A DNA stretch of 64,000 nt from Eurosta solidaginis (lineage: Eukaryota; Arthropoda; Insecta; Diptera; Tephritidae). The first letter of the stretch is position 1; each line of letters starts with the position of its first letter. The notes beneath the pieces were generated by a model. The model had not been told where the DNA came from, did not search any database, and worked only from the letters and a program-made list of their open reading frames with translations. The stretch lies in NCBI RefSeq assembly GCF_040869045.1, contig NC_090320.1, positions 251,410,978 to 251,474,977 of the forward strand. The letters are read 5' to 3'. The position numbers were made by a program, and so were the translations under genes. This document shows positions 11,242 through 21,796 of the stretch, piece after piece.

Positions 11242-12345
11242 ATAGCAATCATGCGGTGGCAAAATCCTGAGCCAGATAAATAATTTTGCATGTAACTGCA
11301 ACAACAACGATTTGAGCCAGATAAATCCAGATAGAAGTCTGGTTCAATTTGTGAGCCAGATAATTTGTTAATTTCTTTTTTTAGGTTGGCAACGCGGCCT
11401 TTAATATACATACTTTTTCAAAAACAGATGTCGCTGCTTAGCCTTTCTCCGTATGAGTTAAATGAAAAACAGCGGCGACATCTGCCTATCACATTTCACG
11501 TGTGCGAAAATTTCACGACATCTGCTTCTCAAGTCTCTCAATGATCCAGAGCATTCCCGTGAGAATTAAGCGTGAGCCGGAGCTGTAAAACTCACTGAAA
11601 GACGGCAAATAGCTATCATCCGGTGGCAAAATCCTGAGCCAGATAAATAATTTTGCATGTAAATGCAACAAGAACGATTTGAGCCAGATAAATCCAGATA
11701 GAATTCTGGTTCAATTTGTGAGCCAGATAATTTGTTAATTACTTCTTTTTAGGTTGGCAATGTGGCCTTTAATATACCTTCTTTTTCAAAAATAGATGTC
11801 GCTGCTTAGCCTTTCGCCGTATGAGTTAAATGATAAACAGCGGCGACATCTGCCTATCACATTTCACGTGTGCGAAAATTTCACGACATCTGCTTCTCAA
11901 GTCTCTCAATGATCCAGAGTATTCCCGTGAGAATTGAGCGTGAGCCGGAGCTGTAAAACTCACTGAAAGACGGCAAATAGCTATCATCCGGTGGCAAAAT
12001 CCTGAGCCAGATAAATAATTTTGCATGTAAATGCAACAAGAACGATTTGAGCCAGATAAATCCAGATAGAATTCTGGTTCAATTTGTGAGCCAGATAATT
12101 TGTTAATTACTTCTTTTTAGGTTGGCAATGTGGCCTTTAATATACCTTCTTTTTCAAAAATAGATGTCGCTGCTTAGCCTTTCGCCGTATGAGTTAAATG
12201 ATAAACAGCGGCGACATCTGCCTATCACATTTCACGTGTGCGAAAATTTCACGACATCTGCTTCTCAAGTCTCTCAATGATCCAGAGTATTCCCGTGAGA
12301 ATTGAGCGTGAGCCGGAGCTGTAAAACTCACTGAAAGACGGCAAA
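11242..12345. repeat. Tandem array, three copies of a ~367-bp unit
   Basis: Three head-to-tail copies start at 11242, 11610 and 11977, each at ATAG(C)(T/A)ATCATSCGGTGGC. Copies 2 and 3 are nearly identical and copy 1 is more diverged. Each unit carries GAGCCAGATAA-type short repeats, a GATGTCGCTGCTTAG ... AACAGCGGCGACATC inverted pair, and ends CTGAAAGACGGCAAAT. No coding frame is conserved. The array starts exactly where Element A inserted and lies inside the reversed solo LTR. It may be a satellite seed or the tandem core of a nonautonomous transposon. Confidence 0.85.
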
Positions 12346-12432
12346 TGATTGATCTATGGATGTGCATGATATCACTGTTTAGCATCGGCTTAGAGATAGC
12401 AGCACCCCTTAGTTTGGCTAATATTCGTAACA
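12346..12432 (-). repeat. Right end of the interrupted reversed solo LTR
   Basis: GTTTAGCATCGGCTTAGAG ... GGCTAATATTCGTAACA matches the reverse complement of the first ~55 bases of an Element A-type LTR. It is followed by ATAT (12433-12436), which pairs with ATAT at 4170-4173. This identifies it as the far end of the LTR starting at 4174. Confidence 0.7.
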
Positions 12433-12576
12433 ATATTAAGGACCAAAAATTCCCTAGATTTATGAGCACTGAATATTTGTGATCATGTACAAAAATTAAT
12501 TAAAGTTGTGCATGGGTGAAGGTGTTATGGATCGGAATTTCGATTTCAAAAAATCTTTGATTTACAAAGTTTTTAT

Positions 12577-13167
12577 CAGGGATGCACCTTAACGTTAAGC
12601 TAATCGTTTATCAAAAAATTTCCACCGTTTCCGTTGAAACACTTCGAAATATTATCGATAAAGAAATTATCAAGATAAATTGTATCTCGTTTTTAACCGA
12701 AACGAAAAGCTTTCGTTAACGTTAAAAACGTTAACGAAACCGTGATACTTTATGTTTGAATTATGCTGGCAATGCTATAGCCATGGTGAAGCCGTAAGGT
12801 GGCAACAACGAGCGCACATACACACACAAACTCTATGTAAGTTGTTTGTGTAATTCGTTGGTGGTAATGTCAAAAATACTCTGAGAAATGTTCGTACTGT
12901 CAAAATTCATGAGAAAAGTTGCAATCAGCTTGGATAATGCTTTCACCTTTAATGACTCCGCCATCAATCAGCTTTGCCAGCATAGTTTGAAATTAATAAT
13001 CAACATAAACGATTTGATTTCGTTTTGATATGGCAGAAAACGAAACGAAATCATTTCGTTAATTTGACGATCTTAACGTTAATAAACGAAACGAAATGAC
13101 TTCGTTTCGTTTATTAACGTTGATTATCGTAACGAAATGATATCGTTTCGTTGGTTAAGCATGCCTG
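12577..13167. mobile_element. 591-bp hAT-type MITE, copy 1
   Basis: Starts CAGGGATGCACCTTAACG and ends GGTTAAGCATGCCTG, forming short imperfect inverted termini (CAGGSATGC...TTAAC). The 8-bp duplication GTTTTTAT flanks it (12569-12576, 13168-13175). CAGG termini and 8-bp duplications are hAT hallmarks. It has no open frame, but dense AACGTTAA and AACGAAAC/GTTTCGTT motifs near both ends. An equally long second copy sits at 21206-21796. Confidence 0.88.
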
Positions 13168-13175
13168 GTTTTTAT

Positions 13176-13789
13176 TTACATACAACCCCCATTCATGGGT
13201 GTTTTCATATATGTACTAATATGAAATCGTCGAGATTCATTAAAACGCAAATTTTTGGAACTAGAAATGTGTTCACTAAACTAAATAATATAAAAAAATG
13301 TACTTACTAAAACAAAATATTAACTAAGTTAAAACTATGCAAATTACAACAAGTATAAAATTAAATTATGAAATAAAAGTGTCACGCGAAACAACAAAAG
13401 TAACCCATTAAAACATTTTTTGACTAAGCCGGGAGGCGACTTTATTTTAGTTGCCGTTTTTTGGTAAAATAAAACCACCTCTAGTATCTAGACTAAAACA
13501 CAAAAATAAAAAAAATACTTTATACTACTAAAAAAAGTGCATCTTTACTGTAAAATATGAACATAAAAAAAGTTATGAGATTTAAATACCCAAACAATGT
13601 ACTTTTGATCCTCAACTATCTACCTAAAAAATTCAAAAGAGAAAACTGCAAAAATTAATAAATAACAAAACAAAAAAAATTTCTAAGCACTATTCAGAAA
13701 AGTTTTATTAATTTAACAACATTGAAAATCATGTTTTAACGATTTTTTATATTTATGTATGTTTTTTTAGATATTACAATTTAAAATTT
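13176..13789. other. AT-rich, no gene seen
   Basis: AT-rich sequence with many A-runs between the MITE and the LINE. No frame or repeat end was supported. Confidence 0.45.
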
Positions 13790-14197
13790 AAAAAGAGTGA
13801 ACAATATTTGGGGGTGGAGCCGTGTGTAGAAGTCCACGAAAGTGGGGAAAGCTTCTGAGCGCCATTCACCTGGGAATGGGCAGAGCGATTCTTTTGCATG
13901 CGGTTCAAGCAGCTCACTATTGCCGGTCGCTTGCGGCCAAGTATCCTCTGGGTAGCCGCTAAACGGATGTTTAATGAGAGAAGGCGACAACCTGGCTAGG
14001 CCACTCTGACAATCGGTTTAGGGGCTAGCCGGGGGGAGATCTCATCGGCAGCGTCTGTACACCTCTAGGTGCGGCTGCAAGCGGGCGTCTGTCTTGGAGC
14101 AAGTGGCTCGCTATATAAACGTGCCAAGTAATATTTTCACCCCCGCTGAGCGGGTTGTGCGCTGGGCTTGGGACCCGCCACGTAAAATCATACTCCA

Positions 14198-15304
14198 ATG
14201 AAATATAACAACAAGCCTCGGATAAATACACTCTTTATTGATGACGACCATGGCAAACGTTTGAAGGACAATGAATTGTGGGCATGCACCTGGAACGTCC
14301 GCTCCCTGAATGGGATTGGTGCAGATGCCCGGCTGGTTGATGTCCTCGTCAAAGCAAAATCTGACATCACCGCCATCCAAGAAATGCGTTGGACGAAGCA
14401 AGGAAGAAAGAAGATCAAAAATTGTGACATCTATGGGAGTGGCCATACGAATAAGCGCAGTTTCGGCGTCGGATTCGTGGTGGGAGAGAGACTTTGTCGC
14501 CAAGTTCTGGCGTTCACACCTGTGGACGAACGTCTCGCCGCTATCCGAATAAAAGCAAATTTTTTTAATATATCATTCATCTGCGCCCATGCGTCGACAG
14601 AGGAGAAAGACGATGAGGTGAAAGATACTTTTTATGAACAATTAGAACGCACATATGAGCGCTGCCCCCGTCGCGATATAAAAGTCGTGCTTGGTGACTT
14701 TAACGCCAGGGTGGGCAAAGAAGGTGTTTTTGGCCCTACAGTCGGAAAGTTCAGCATACGCAATGAAACTTCTCCTAACGGACTGAGGCTGATTGACTTT
14801 GCCGGTGCTCGAAACATGGTTATATCCAGCACGAGGTTCATGCATAAAAAGATACATCAAGCTACATGGCTGTCTCCTGATCGAAGTACTCGTAATCAGA
14901 TCGATCACGTTGTGATAGACGGACGGCATGCCTCCAGTGTTTTAAATGTGCGCACGACCCGAGGACCTAACATCGACTCGGACCATTATCTCGTTGCAGC
15001 CAAAATACGCACCCGCCTCAACGCGGCTAAAACCAAGGAACAAAAAACACAAGGAAAGCTAGACGTCGAAAAGCTTCAATCACAACAGACTGCCAATGAT
15101 TTCGCAAGTCGACTCTCACACCTGCTCTCTGAGAGCACAACTCATCCTGAAGGAATAGAGGAGCAGCGGGAGCATATTTCCAAAGCACTTCGTACTGCCG
15201 CCGAGGAAAAAATTGGTTACCGGCGACCACGAAAAACAACTAGTACGATGAAGAATGCCACGTTGCAACTGAAAGAAAAGACGCTGCTTACAGGGCTACA
15301 TTAA
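14198..15304 (+). pseudogene. LINE ORF, apurinic-type endonuclease domain
   Basis: A 368-residue frame with the exonuclease-endonuclease-phosphatase fold that nicks target DNA for LINE integration. The metal-binding and catalytic blocks are in order: TWNVRSLN (~31-38), AIQEMRW (~58-64, catalytic Glu), VVLGDFNARVG (~162-172), NQIDHVVID (~231-239) and SDHYLVAAKI (~260-269, terminal His). After KTRLNAAKT-like linker residues it reaches a frame change near 15297. The RT part resumes in another frame, so this is a decayed ORF. Upstream of the ATG no second ORF is visible. Confidence 0.8.
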
Positions 15305-15945
15305 AAGCGAGCTCGACAAGAGGAGTGTGTGAACGCTATCGTGAGTTGAAAAAGGAAGCGAGACGCCTTTTCAGGAAGAAAAAAGGAGAAGCAGAAAGGC
15401 GTGAGTGCGAAGAGCTTGAGCTGCTAGCCACCATGAATAACGCCCGAAAATTTTACCAAAAAATACGGCGACAGACGGAAGGTTTTAAGACCGGGGAAAA
15501 CTCCTGTAGGAACGAAAAGACGACCTTGTAACTGATGTCCAGAGAGTGCTTAGATTATGGAGGGGACACTTCTCTGTTCTCCTAAATGGAGGCATCAATT
15601 CACCGCGCAAGAGATGAAGAACCTGATCCCGCAATCGATGATGATGGAATATATGTCGCCCCGCCCGATTATGACGAAGTTAGAATAGCAATAACCAGAT
15701 TGAAAAACAACAAGGCCGTGGGCACTGATGGATTGCCGGCGGAGCTATTCAAGTACGGCGGCGAGGAGTTGGTAAGACGCATGCAGCAGCTTCTTAGCAA
15801 AATATGGGCGGAAGAGTGCATGCCCAACGGTTGGAATCTAAGTGTTCTTTGCCCAGTCCACAAGAAGGGGGATACTGTAAAATGCACCAACTATCGTGGA
15901 ATCAGCCTTCTTAATATCGCATATAAGCTCTTTTCAAATTAAAAA
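15305..15945 (+). pseudogene. LINE RT, N-terminal fragment
   Basis: Continues the LINE in a different frame. The linker CERYRELKKEARRLFRKKKG is followed by an in-frame TAA at 15529-15531, then the RT N-terminal blocks KNNKAVGTDGLPAELFKYGG, WAEECMPNGWNLSVLCPVHK and NYRGISLLNIAYKL. The element is cut off before the RT active site. It cannot be functional. Confidence 0.78.
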
Positions 15946-17512
15946 CGAAACTAAATTAAAAAATATTACATATAAAACATAATGTAACATAAATAACAGA
16001 GTACCATAAAATACACTACAAAAAAAATAAATAAATCAACCATAATTTGGGTACAATAACTGCTGATAGTTAGTAATGAATATCGATTTATATTATTTTT
16101 CCTTATAGAGCACACCCGACACCGGCATATACATACAAACATACATAATAAATATATATATATTTCTCACTTATAACTTTCAGTGAGGGAAATAAAGCCT
16201 TTAAGAGGCATTAAACTAGCACAGACTTAAAAAAAATTATATAAGTAATTAATAGCAAAAAACCAAATCGGAGACGCAAAGAAATGAATGAATAAAAAAT
16301 GTAATGAAATAAAAAAATAAAAAAAATAGCAATGTACTGTTTAAGATAAGTAAACAGAGTATATTTAAACACAAAAATTCTTAAATTACTTATAAGGGTT
16401 AAAAACTAACGAGTATTAAATGCCTAATGAGAATGATAACTACATGAATTGTACTAAAATATATTAAAATTGCTTATTGAAAATAAAACTCGGAGTGTTT
16501 TGCGTTGAGGTCTAATGGTCAACATTTTTTAGCAACAAAAAGAATAGTTAAAACAAAAAAATAAAAACACACATTACACATAACACCATAACGCCAATAG
16601 CAAATCGTATACAATTCTTTTTTTATTTTGTAAAAACCTGCAAAAATATTTAAATATTACAACCAAAAAAATGTATAACGATTTTCTTTAAGGAGCTTTT
16701 TGGGGCTTTATAAAATAGACAACAACTATTTTTTTAGCAAAAAGATGTAAAAAAAAAGCATCGAAACACATAGGAGAATAGAAAAAGCTCTAGTTTTTAT
16801 CCTTTTATAATGCTCGAAAAGATCCTTAATGCAAAATCATCAAAAATTATGCACTGGGCGCTAAAACATCAACAACAAAAAATTATTTTTTACCCTACAG
16901 TTAAATGATTAAATTCTTTATTTTTATTATTGTACTGCAGTTAAAACAAATACCATCGGCGCTTAATATGTATGTGGATATAAGAACTAGCAACATATAA
17001 ATGCATACATATTTTCATTCACACAAACATATGTAAAATAATAAAAAACATACTGAAAAAACTGCAGTTAAATATAGTTTTTGAAAATAAAATCTAAAAA
17101 AAAAAATCGTTGCATAAATTAATTTAAAAAGAAAAACATAACAATTTAACAAAATGTAGTATTAATTAATGATAGTTACATTAAAAAAATAAAAATTAAA
17201 AATAAATATAAAATAAACTAAATACCACAAAAAATGAGCAAATAAGTAATAAAAAAATTATTACTGAAAACTTGATAGCCTAATTCTAATTAAATATAAT
17301 TATAAATATTAAAACAAACAAAAAAATGAGTAAAGCGTAAAAAAAACAAAAATTGCATATACACAAAAAAAAATATGAAAAATAAATTAAGTAAACAAAA
17401 ACAAAAATGTTATAATACTTATTATTAATGATAAAAAATAAAAAATAAAAAATTTTATTTAGATTACTAAATTTGTTTTCTTTTTATCTGGCTTAAGTTG
17501 TAGAAGTTCGCT
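15946..17512. other. Long AT-rich stretch, no gene seen
   Basis: More than 1.5 kb of A-rich sequence with poly-A and AT simple-sequence character. I find no frame of interest, no RNA gene and no repeat end. Confidence 0.5.
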
Positions 17513-17595
17513 GCAAGGTTAGGCTCGGTTGAACTGGCCGGTTCGGAACTTGCATCGACTGAATAATTCCATGGTGTTACCAGAAGTTTACCTGC
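17513..17595 (-). mobile_element. 3'-end scrap of a LOA/I-like LINE
   Basis: GGTTGAACTGGCCGGTTCG ... GGTGTTACCAGAAGTTT matches, with divergence, the reverse complement of the 3' UTR of the LINE seen at 38554-44174 and 49741-51496. It is only about 80 bp long. Sequence on its right does not match those copies. Confidence 0.6.
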
Positions 17596-18024
17596 AAAAG
17601 TCGTTGGATCATGTGGTCCACTTGTGTCATCTCCAGTATAACCTTTTATCTGAAAAGCTAGCCACAATTCACCATTGTAACTTCCTATGTTTTATAGCAG
17701 CCATTTGGCGCTAGGGTATGATAAGTAACACAGGGAGATCGCGGATTTCTGTTATGAAGCCAGAATATCACTTTTATCCTAACTCGAATTAGGTTGTTTT
17801 TTCAAATTGCCACAGATATTTTTTGTATGAATTGTAGTTAATTTTGGAGCACTCGCTTGGTCCATGGCGAGTACTCCATGCATGCATGCATAGAGTACTC
17901 TCGATTTTTGCAGGGTTGTTTAAATATCAAACTGATCTTATTGGATCTATACCAATTATACCTGTAATATGGGTTACATAGTAGATAAAAGTCTGAGTAG
18001 TTTCAAAAGGACCTCTCCATGCCA

Positions 18025-18385
18025 TACGAAACCAAACGAGGCTTCGATTTCGTGCGATTTATTTAACCTAATGTTGGAGAAGATAATTCTGGCAGCAGAA
18101 GTAAACCGTGATGGCACAATATTTTATAAGAGCGTCGAATTGCTGACATATGCTGATTATATTAATATTAGTTATTGACAAACACGTCGTGAGTTCAGCC
18201 TTCTACGGCTTAGATAAAGAGTCAAAAAAAGTTGATCCATTATCATCGAAAACAATGTTAGCTTAGAAATCAAGCGAAGAATAGCTCTTGCCAACAAGTG
18301 CTATTTAGGAGTGAGTAGGCATTTGAAAAGAAGGGCCCTCTGCCTATGAATAACAATCACGTTCTACAAGTCGCTCATCATACAT
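18025..18385 (+). pseudogene. LINE RT fragment (palm to thumb)
   Basis: LSCDLFNLMLEKI-like residues and LLTYADYINIS around 18140-18175 are the RT catalytic-palm region, with the second Asp of the YADD box replaced by Tyr. Further pieces in shifted frames (EIKRRIALANKCYFG, then ITITFYKSLIIHVL) continue the RT C-terminal region to about 18385. It resembles the LINE class at 13790-15945 and may be a remnant of the same family. It is broken by stops and frame changes. Confidence 0.65.
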
Positions 18386-19059
18386 GTCCTTAAAGGAAAG
18401 TTCTCCGGATGAATACCAAAAACAAATCAAAGTTGCTGTAAAAAATGCAACAAATATAATAGATTCTAACATGGCACATAGATTGGTCCAAATGAACTCT
18501 TCGGCTCCTCCACTGATTGGGCTACCAAAAATCCACAAGCCGGACACGCGAATGAGGCCCATCATTAATTTTAAATCGGCACTATGTTACAAACTGTCCA
18601 AATATTTAAAACCGATATTGAAAGATACTCTGTAGATAAGGAACGAATATGCAATAGCTAACACAACAGAACTAATAGAGAAACTTCAGATCGTAGAGCT
18701 AACAAAGAACAGCATAAAAATTCAGCATTAAGGCACTTGGTACATATACTTGAAAGAACACGTCTTACACAAGAGGCATATAAGAGAGAACTTGAGGTCA
18801 TATATAATATCGCTGCAAACAACGGATATAAAAAAGCACTAGTGATGGAGAACCAAAAAGAAATAATGAAAAGGAAAATAATAGCTGGACGACTATGACA
18901 TATACTGGAAAAGCAACATATAAATTGGCAAACTTTTTTAAAAAATACAACATTAACACAGCATTCAAAACATCGGACAATCTAGGGCGAAAACTAAGAA
19001 CTAACACTAACTCAGAGGATCCGTTTAGCAGCCACGGCGTATACAAGCTTACCTGCGGA
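18386..19059 (+). pseudogene. Penelope-like element, RT remnants (5' part)
   Basis: PPLIGLPKIHKPDTRMRPII and CYKLSKYLKPILKDTL (18386-18635) match the RT start of Penelope-like retroelements. Stops and an apparent internal deletion follow, and the RT palm is missing. From about 18898 the linker upstream of the endonuclease appears (TYTGKATYKLANFFKKYNI, then SSHGVYKLTCG). The reading frame is cut at 19059 by Element B and continues at 28240 after it. Penelope-like elements normally fuse RT to a GIY-YIG endonuclease; both parts are present here, but the RT is decayed. Confidence 0.82.
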
Positions 19060-19603
19060 TGTAAAGTGGCATGCTGATGCCACTCAACTTTGGGCTTGCA
19101 GCCCCCAGCGAACCGACACACACCCGCAATAAAACTATTTTTAATTTCTTTCGGTTTAGTTTGTTTTATTTAAAATTTCTTTAGTTATCGTTTCTTTAGT
19201 TAAACACACACTCTTTTCTTTCTTTAGTCAATTATAAAAAAACCACTTTTACTTGTAGTTTCTTTTTTAGTTCAAACTATTTTCAATATTTTATTTCTAC
19301 CTTCACTTATGTCTTTAATGCGCGCTTAAGTGACGCGTTCACCGGCTCATTTCAAACTGAAAACTGTAGAAAAAATACTGACGCCTCAAAGCAACTTTGC
19401 CGGTATGCAAAAACGCATAACGGGAAAATCTTATGATGCGATGGCGTGATAGAGTCGACTAACGGAGGATTCAGCCAATCAGAATTCTCCGTCATTCGAC
19501 TCTCTCACCCAGTAATGCCAAGTGCATACATGCATGGCTGCATCTTTTTTTATTAGAGGGGGAGTTGCCAGATTTAAATGCAGTAACCCAATTTGACACT
19601 ACA
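19060..19603 (-). repeat. 3' LTR of Element B
   Basis: TGTAAAGTGGCATGCTGATG ... CCAATTTGACACTACA on the plus strand; the element reads leftward. Almost identical to the copy at 27695-28239. The purine-rich tract on the minus strand (AAAGGGGGATGA, plus-strand 19604-19616) abuts it, as expected for plus-strand priming. Confidence 0.9.
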
Positions 19604-19616
19604 TCATCCCCCTTTA
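19604..19616 (-). other. Polypurine tract of Element B
   Basis: On the minus strand AAAGGGGGATGA lies immediately upstream of the 3' LTR (TGTAGTGTC...), the expected position and composition for the plus-strand primer. Confidence 0.65.
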
Positions 19617-19926
19617 GAAAAGAAGAATTTGGCAAGGTGATCAGTCTTGCCACATTCTTCTTTAGGCTTTACTAGGGTTAAGATATAAATTTATAAGAAA
19701 ATGAAATATGTAAAAAATAATGTTTTTAGTTTGAAGTGAACCGTTACTATTTATATGCTTATTATTAAATTGAGTAAATATATATTTATTAAGTATTTCA
19801 ATCTAACATATGAATTTTGTACATTAGGCCGTATTAAGAATTAACATTAATAGTTTGTTTAGTTTGGCCTTCATTGGCGTGTTCTTAAAGTAGGTTTATA
19901 TTTAAAGATTATTTTCGGCTATCAAT

Positions 19927-21205
19927 TTAATTAATTTTTTGTATACGATTTTTGTGTACAATTTTTTCAATTTTATTAGTTTCATCAAAAATTTTTACAT
20001 TTGGTCCATCGATATTCTTTATTATGTAGGGACCTTGATATATATTTCTATGTTTATTTCTCGGTTCTGTTTCCACTAAAACCCTATCATTAATTTTAAT
20101 TTCTAAAGGCTTAGCAGTTTTATCGTATAATTCTTTATTTCTAATTTTATGTTTATTAATCAAATTTCTTGCCATTTTATGAGATTTTTGCATTCTATAT
20201 TTTAGTTCTTTTGTATAATTTTCTACATTATAGATCGGATCGATTTGTTCCTTTTGTAATTCATGTGGCATTGTAGATTTTCTGCCAAATATTAATTCGA
20301 AAGGAGTAAATTTATTATCAAAAACCGAACTACTTGTAGTATTATGTAAAAATGTAAAATACTTCAAATACGTATCCCAATCTGAATACGTTTCATCTAG
20401 ATATGCACGTAAATATTCGTTAAAGACTCTATGGTTTCTTTCAACAGTACCAACAGTTTCGTGGTGATAAGCTGTTGAGAAATCATGATTAATTTTTAAA
20501 AGTTTTGTTAATTCCGAGAATAATTCATTTTTGTATTCCGTCCCTAAATCGGATCTAATGGCTCTCATTGTACCATATGTTAGTATAAAGGTTTCAAAAA
20601 TAGCACATGCGATAGTTTTTGCTGATTTATCTGGTACAGCTACTGTTACCAGGTATTTAGAAAAGTCACAAATCATAGTAACAGCGAACTTGTTACCATA
20701 GTTTGATTCTGGAAGTGGACCTATTGTATCGATAATCACTATGTCAAATGGTTTACAGGGTGTTGGAGTAAGGACAAGATTTTCTTTTGTTTTTGGTCTC
20801 ACTTTATTTAAAAGACATTTATTGCAATTTTTCACAAATTTCGCTATATCACGTGTCATGTTTTTCCAGTAATATTTAGTTCTTAATTTGGCATATAACC
20901 TTTTTGTTCCGCAATGACCTCCTAACAGTGGATCTTCGTGATAAATTGTCATAAGTTTTTGTTTCTGTTCATTGTCTGTTACGGTCTCTACAGGGTCCGT
21001 CAATATTATTTGTAATGATTTTAAAATTTCATTTCCGCGGATTTTAAAATTCGTAATTGAAAAATTATTGAAAAATATATAATTTTTTGGCCATTCTAAT
21101 TGTTTAATATTGTGATTGTCGGCTGCTTTTTCCAGCCTCGAAAGTAACTCATCTAAATTCGTTATTTCGTTAGCAGTCACGATATTAAGTAAATTATATT
21201 TTTTA
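19927..21205 (-). CDS. Element B pol, integrase part (downstream of the MITE)
   Basis: Integrase region of pol. HHCC finger: HEDPLLGGHCGTKRL then CNKCLLNK. Catalytic core: Asp in IVIIDTIGPLP, Asp in AIRSDLGTEYKN, Glu in VERNHRVFNEYLR. C-terminal module: KINDRVLVETEPRNKHRN and YQGPYIIKNIDGPNVKIF. The apparent start methionine at 21216 comes from the MITE end, so this is not a natural start. When the 591-bp MITE and one 8-bp duplication (599 bp in all) are discounted, this segment lies in the same frame as the upstream pol ORF, so the lesion is the insertion alone. Confidence 0.88.
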
Positions 21206-21796
21206 CAGGGATGCACCTTAACGTTAAGCTAATCGTTTATCCAAAAATTTCCACCGTTTCCGTTGAAACACTTCGAAATATTATCGATAAAGAAATTATC
21301 AAGATAAATTGTATCTCGATTTTAGCCGAAACAAAAAGCTTTCGTTATCGTTAAAAACTTTAACAAAAACGTGATACTTTATGTTTGAATTGTGCTGGCA
21401 ATGCTATAGCCATCGTGAAGCCGTAAGGTGGTAACAGCGAGCGGACATACACACACAAACTCCATGTAATTTGTTTGTGTAATTCATTGGTGGTAATGTC
21501 AAAAATACTCTGAGAAATGTTCGTACTGTCAAAATTCATGAGAAAAGTTGCAATCAGCTTGCCTGATGCTTTCACCTTTAATGACTCCGCCATCAATCAG
21601 CTTTGCCAGCATAGTTTGAAATTAATAATCAACATAAACGATTTGATTTCGTTTTGATATGGCAGAAAACGAAACAAAATCATTTCGTTAATTTGACGTT
21701 CTTAACGTTAATAAACGAAACGAAATGACCTTGTTTCGTTTATTAACGTTAATTATCGTAACGAAATGATATCGGTTCGTTGGTTAAGCATGCCTG
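21206..21796. mobile_element. 591-bp hAT-type MITE, copy 2, inside Element B pol
   Basis: Starts CAGGGATGCACCTTAACG and ends GGTTAAGCATGCCTG, 591 bp like the copy at 12577-13167. It is flanked by the 8-bp duplication ATTTTTTA (21198-21205, 21797-21804). Substitutions distinguish the two copies, so they are separate insertions of a diverged family. It carries the same AACGTTAA and AACGAAAC-type motifs near its ends and no coding frame. It separates the RNase H and integrase parts of pol. Confidence 0.92.

Larger units (their letters stand above)
13790..15945 (+). mobile_element. LINE copy with endonuclease and start of RT, cut at its 3' side
   Basis: Non-LTR retrotransposon relic. A GC-richer 5' leader (13790-14197, GGGGTGGAGCCGTG onward) precedes an APE-type endonuclease and the first part of an RT. 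The element stops abruptly after YRGISLLNIAYKL at about 15942 and passes into AT-rich DNA. Most LINE copies are shortened at the 5' side; here the 3' half (RT palm, 3' UTR, tail) is missing, so a later deletion or rearrangement is likely. No target duplication was found. Clade not assigned; RTE-like or a related APE-LINE is possible. Confidence 0.75.

Noticed and set aside
11826..12469. Frames in the tandem array (66 and 91 aa, same C-terminus)
   Set aside because: The shared sequence results from tandem repetition; no codon-level conservation signal and no motif.
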